A stretch of 64,000 nucleotides of DNA from Chloroflexota bacterium (GTDB lineage: Bacteria > Chloroflexota > Anaerolineae > Anaerolineales > Anaerolineaceae), in contig JAEKNU010000011.1 of assembly GCA_016838895.1 (NCBI GenBank), positions 30,189 through 94,188 of the forward strand, in the 5' to 3' direction. The position numbers and the translations under genes are program-made. Of the stretch, positions 62,479-64,000 are shown in pieces (position 1 is the stretch's first letter; each line of letters begins with the position of its first letter). Below the pieces are notes generated by a model. It made no database searches and was not told where the DNA came from. It worked only from the letters and a program-made list of their open reading frames with translations.

Positions 62479-63657
62479 ATGCATAAGAAGTTCGTTCCAG
62501 TTTTAATGTTGATTTTAGTATTATTAACCATGTTAGCTTGCAGCTCATCCAACAATAACAATGAAAGCTTGCAACAAACCCAAATAGCGATTGGTGTTGC
62601 ACAAACCAGTATTGCTGAAGGGGAAACGCAATCCAAAACACAAGATGCCATGAATCTGGAATCCACCCAGGTGGCCATGCAAATGACGCAGACTGCAATG
62701 GCTGCACCGCAGAACAATGATCAGGACAGTGGGGCTGCAGATAATACTGATAGCGGCGCAACACAACCCACGAATACGCCAATTCCACAAAAAGCTGCTG
62801 CCACTCGTTTTGGTCCCGCGGTAAAATGGTCCGGCGGTGGCTGCAATATCGCCTGTTATTTTGCAGATGTGACCGGGGACGGTAAGGCCGATTTCATCGC
62901 TCATGATAATGATGGTATTTATGTGTTACCTTCCGAAGGCAACACATTTGGCACGCATACAAAGTGGACTGGGGGGCCGGTATCCTGTAATAATGGATGC
63001 TATTTTGAAGATGTAACCGGTGATGGTAAAGCAGATTTTATTGCCCATGATAATGATGGCATAAATGTATCCGTGTCTACTGGTACTGGCTTTGCTCAGT
63101 ATACCAATTGGACAGGTGGCCCAGTCAGTTGTCATAAATCATGTCATTTTACGGATGTAACCGGGGATAGCAAAGCCGATTTCGTTGCTGTGGATAATGA
63201 TGGGATCTATGTCCTTCCCTCAAATGGCAGCAAGTTTACAGCTCCGGAAAAATGGTCTGGCGGTGGTTGTAATATTGCCTGCTATTTTGCTGATGCCACA
63301 GGTGACGGTAAATCCGATTTTATTGCTCACGATAACGATGGTGTTTATGTTTTACCTTCCACTGGTACTACCTTTGGTCAACATACCAATTGGACTGGTG
63401 GTCCAGGTAGTTGCAATGTTGCCTGTTATTTCGAGGACATGACCGGGGATGGAAAGGCTGATTCTGTTGCGCATGATAATGATGGGATTTATGTAATGCC
63501 TTCAACAGGAACCAATTTTGGTCCCTATTCCAATTGGACGGGGGGAGCGATTGGTTGCAATAAATCCTGTCATATGGCTGATGCAACTGGCGACGGGCGT
63601 ATGGATTTTATTGCGGTTGATAATGATGGCATTTATGTAGTACCTGCAATTGAATGA
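62479..63657 (+). CDS. Lipoprotein with six FG-GAP/VCBS-like repeats and Cys pairs
   Basis: 392 residues from ATG 62479 (GTGGAG upstream). Signal peptide with lipobox LTMLAC, a Gln/Thr-rich spacer, then six repeats of about 45 residues. Each has CxxxC (GCNIACYF and variants), the Ca-binding-type loop D-x-TGDGKADF and the ending HDNDGIYVLP. FG-GAP repeats usually form seven-bladed propellers; six here may give an incomplete ring or an assembly. The CxxxC pair in each blade is an unusual addition and suggests one disulfide per blade. The last bases of the gene resemble two downstream fragments. Confidence 0.85.
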   Translation: MHKKFVPVLMLILVLLTMLACSSSNNNNESLQQTQIAIGVAQTSIAEGETQSKTQDAMNLESTQVAMQMTQTAMAAPQNNDQDSGAADNTDSGATQPTNTPIPQKAAATRFGPAVKWSGGGCNIACYFADVTGDGKADFIAHDNDGIYVLPSEGNTFGTHTKWTGGPVSCNNGCYFEDVTGDGKADFIAHDNDGINVSVSTGTGFAQYTNWTGGPVSCHKSCHFTDVTGDSKADFVAVDNDGIYVLPSNGSKFTAPEKWSGGGCNIACYFADATGDGKSDFIAHDNDGVYVLPSTGTTFGQHTNWTGGPGSCNVACYFEDMTGDGKADSVAHDNDGIYVMPSTGTNFGPYSNWTGGAIGCNKSCHMADATGDGRMDFIAVDNDGIYVVPAIE

Positions 63658-63681
63658 ATCTCAATAATTTACAGATCAGAC

Positions 63682-63709
63682 GTAGATGCGAGGTATACCT
63701 CGCATCTAC
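63682..63709. repeat. Perfect 28-bp palindrome, GTAG...CTAC
   Basis: Centre GGTATACC. The ends and length match the core of the palindrome at 6069-6096, although the inner sequence differs. The second copy at 63887-63914 is degraded. Confidence 0.85.
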
Positions 63710-63729
63710 AGATCAATTAATATCATAAT

Positions 63730-63774
63730 ATACCAGGTAATAATGACGGCATTTACATGATACCTGTGCGGTAA
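63730..63774 (+). pseudogene. Vestigial copy of the FG-GAP gene 3' end, copy 1
   Basis: In one frame it reads I-P-G-N-N-D-G-I-Y-M-I-P-V-R-stop, like the true end D-N-D-G-I-Y-V-V-P-A-I-E-stop. Over the 27 bases aligned by eye 21 match, and all six differences are transitions. Confidence 0.5.
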
Positions 63775-63875
63775 TAACATTACGAATTATTTAATTATTC
63801 ACCGCCTACCGATATTCTTGATGACGTTTTCTATTTATAATAATTGCTGAGTTCATGGCATCATTCAAATTATTG

Positions 63876-64000
63876 ACAGACCAAACGTAGCGGCGAGGTA
63901 TACCTCGCATTTACAGATCAATCAATATCATAATATACCAGGTAATAATGACGGCATTTACATGATACCTGTGCGGTAATAACATTACGAATTATTTAAT
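63876..64000. repeat. 125-bp direct repeat, copy 2 (runs to window end)
   Basis: Second copy of the 63671-63795 unit. The match reaches the last base of the window, so the array may continue. Confidence 0.9.
63935..63979 (+). pseudogene. Vestigial copy of the FG-GAP gene 3' end, copy 2
   Basis: Identical to copy 1 in the 45 bases that encode the fragment, including the stop codon. Confidence 0.5.

Larger units (their letters stand above)
63671..63795. repeat. 125-bp direct repeat, copy 1
   Basis: Aligns without gaps to 63876-64000, offset 205 bp, with substitutions only in the first part. It starts with ACAGATCAG, contains the perfect 28-bp palindrome 63682-63709 (GTAG ... CTAC) and ends in a fragment resembling the upstream gene's 3' end. 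Confidence 0.9.

Noticed and set aside
1..64000. tRNA, rRNA, CRISPR or intact insertion sequence
   Set aside because: No T-arm motif in a cloverleaf context, no regularly spaced repeats and no transposase were seen.

Overview
This window is bacterial chromosome with moderate to low G+C, about 42-45% by eye. It most likely comes from a member of the Chloroflexota, class Anaerolineae. The pointers are the many lipoproteins and membrane proteins with Thr/Pro-rich tails and lipoboxes ending in AC, an NBR1-like Ig domain, stand-alone GT-C type membrane glycosyltransferases, a Ni-type superoxide dismutase with its maturation protease, and short palindromic repeats. The assignment is an inference from gene content. 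No rRNA, tRNA, CRISPR array or intact insertion sequence was seen.

Layout. 0-6 kb: the end of a YheO/DauR-type regulator with an ornithine-cyclodeaminase-family enzyme and an aminotransferase, then a TetR-type regulator with two HTH segments, translationally coupled to a rifampicin-phosphotransferase-like enzyme. 6-19.7 kb: exonuclease III, a GIY-YIG protein, three tandem Hsp20 genes, a DUF438/hemerythrin/PAS protein, a second aminotransferase followed by a J-domain-CheW fusion, a heterodimeric ABC exporter, an AEC transporter that seems to start at ATT, rubredoxin, a PlsC-type acyltransferase and a membrane-anchored helix-hairpin-helix protein. 19.7-25.9 kb: two lipoproteins, a membrane methyltransferase, a membrane glycosyltransferase-like protein and two small unknown proteins. 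25.9-30.8 kb: a three-gene signalling operon (hybrid-input histidine kinase, lone receiver, receiver-GAF-degenerate kinase). 31-44.6 kb: a second membrane glycosyltransferase-like protein, an AlaX editing protein, a pyruvate/oxaloacetate carboxyltransferase subunit, an SH3-type lipoprotein, an MscS channel, a 44-residue membrane protein, a DUF547 protein, sodN-sodX, an AI-2E family exporter, a DegV protein, and a flippase-like protein coupled to an FAD amine-oxidase-like protein.

44.6-64 kb: dnaA with a 0.6-kb structured upstream region and without the usual dnaN/recF/gyrB neighbours; a thiolase-epimerase pair; three envelope proteins; a TPR protein followed by a class A penicillin-binding-protein homologue that has lost every transpeptidase motif; a MazG-like protein; two unknown membrane proteins, one with a near-identical internal duplication; an SprT-like metalloprotease; a UbiE-type methyltransferase overlapping a VOC protein; a compact promoter-terminator unit that may make a small RNA; a small two-helix membrane protein; a carboxymuconolactone-decarboxylase-like protein; and a lipoprotein with six FG-GAP/VCBS-like repeats. 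The window ends in a 125-bp direct repeat (205-bp period) that carries what looks like copies of that gene's last codons.

The most notable items are the J-domain-CheW fusion, the catalytically degenerate PBP next to a TPR protein, the pseudo-kinase signalling operon, the promoter-embedded operator of the double-HTH regulator, the probable ATT start, the candidate small RNA and the duplicated EWGT membrane protein.
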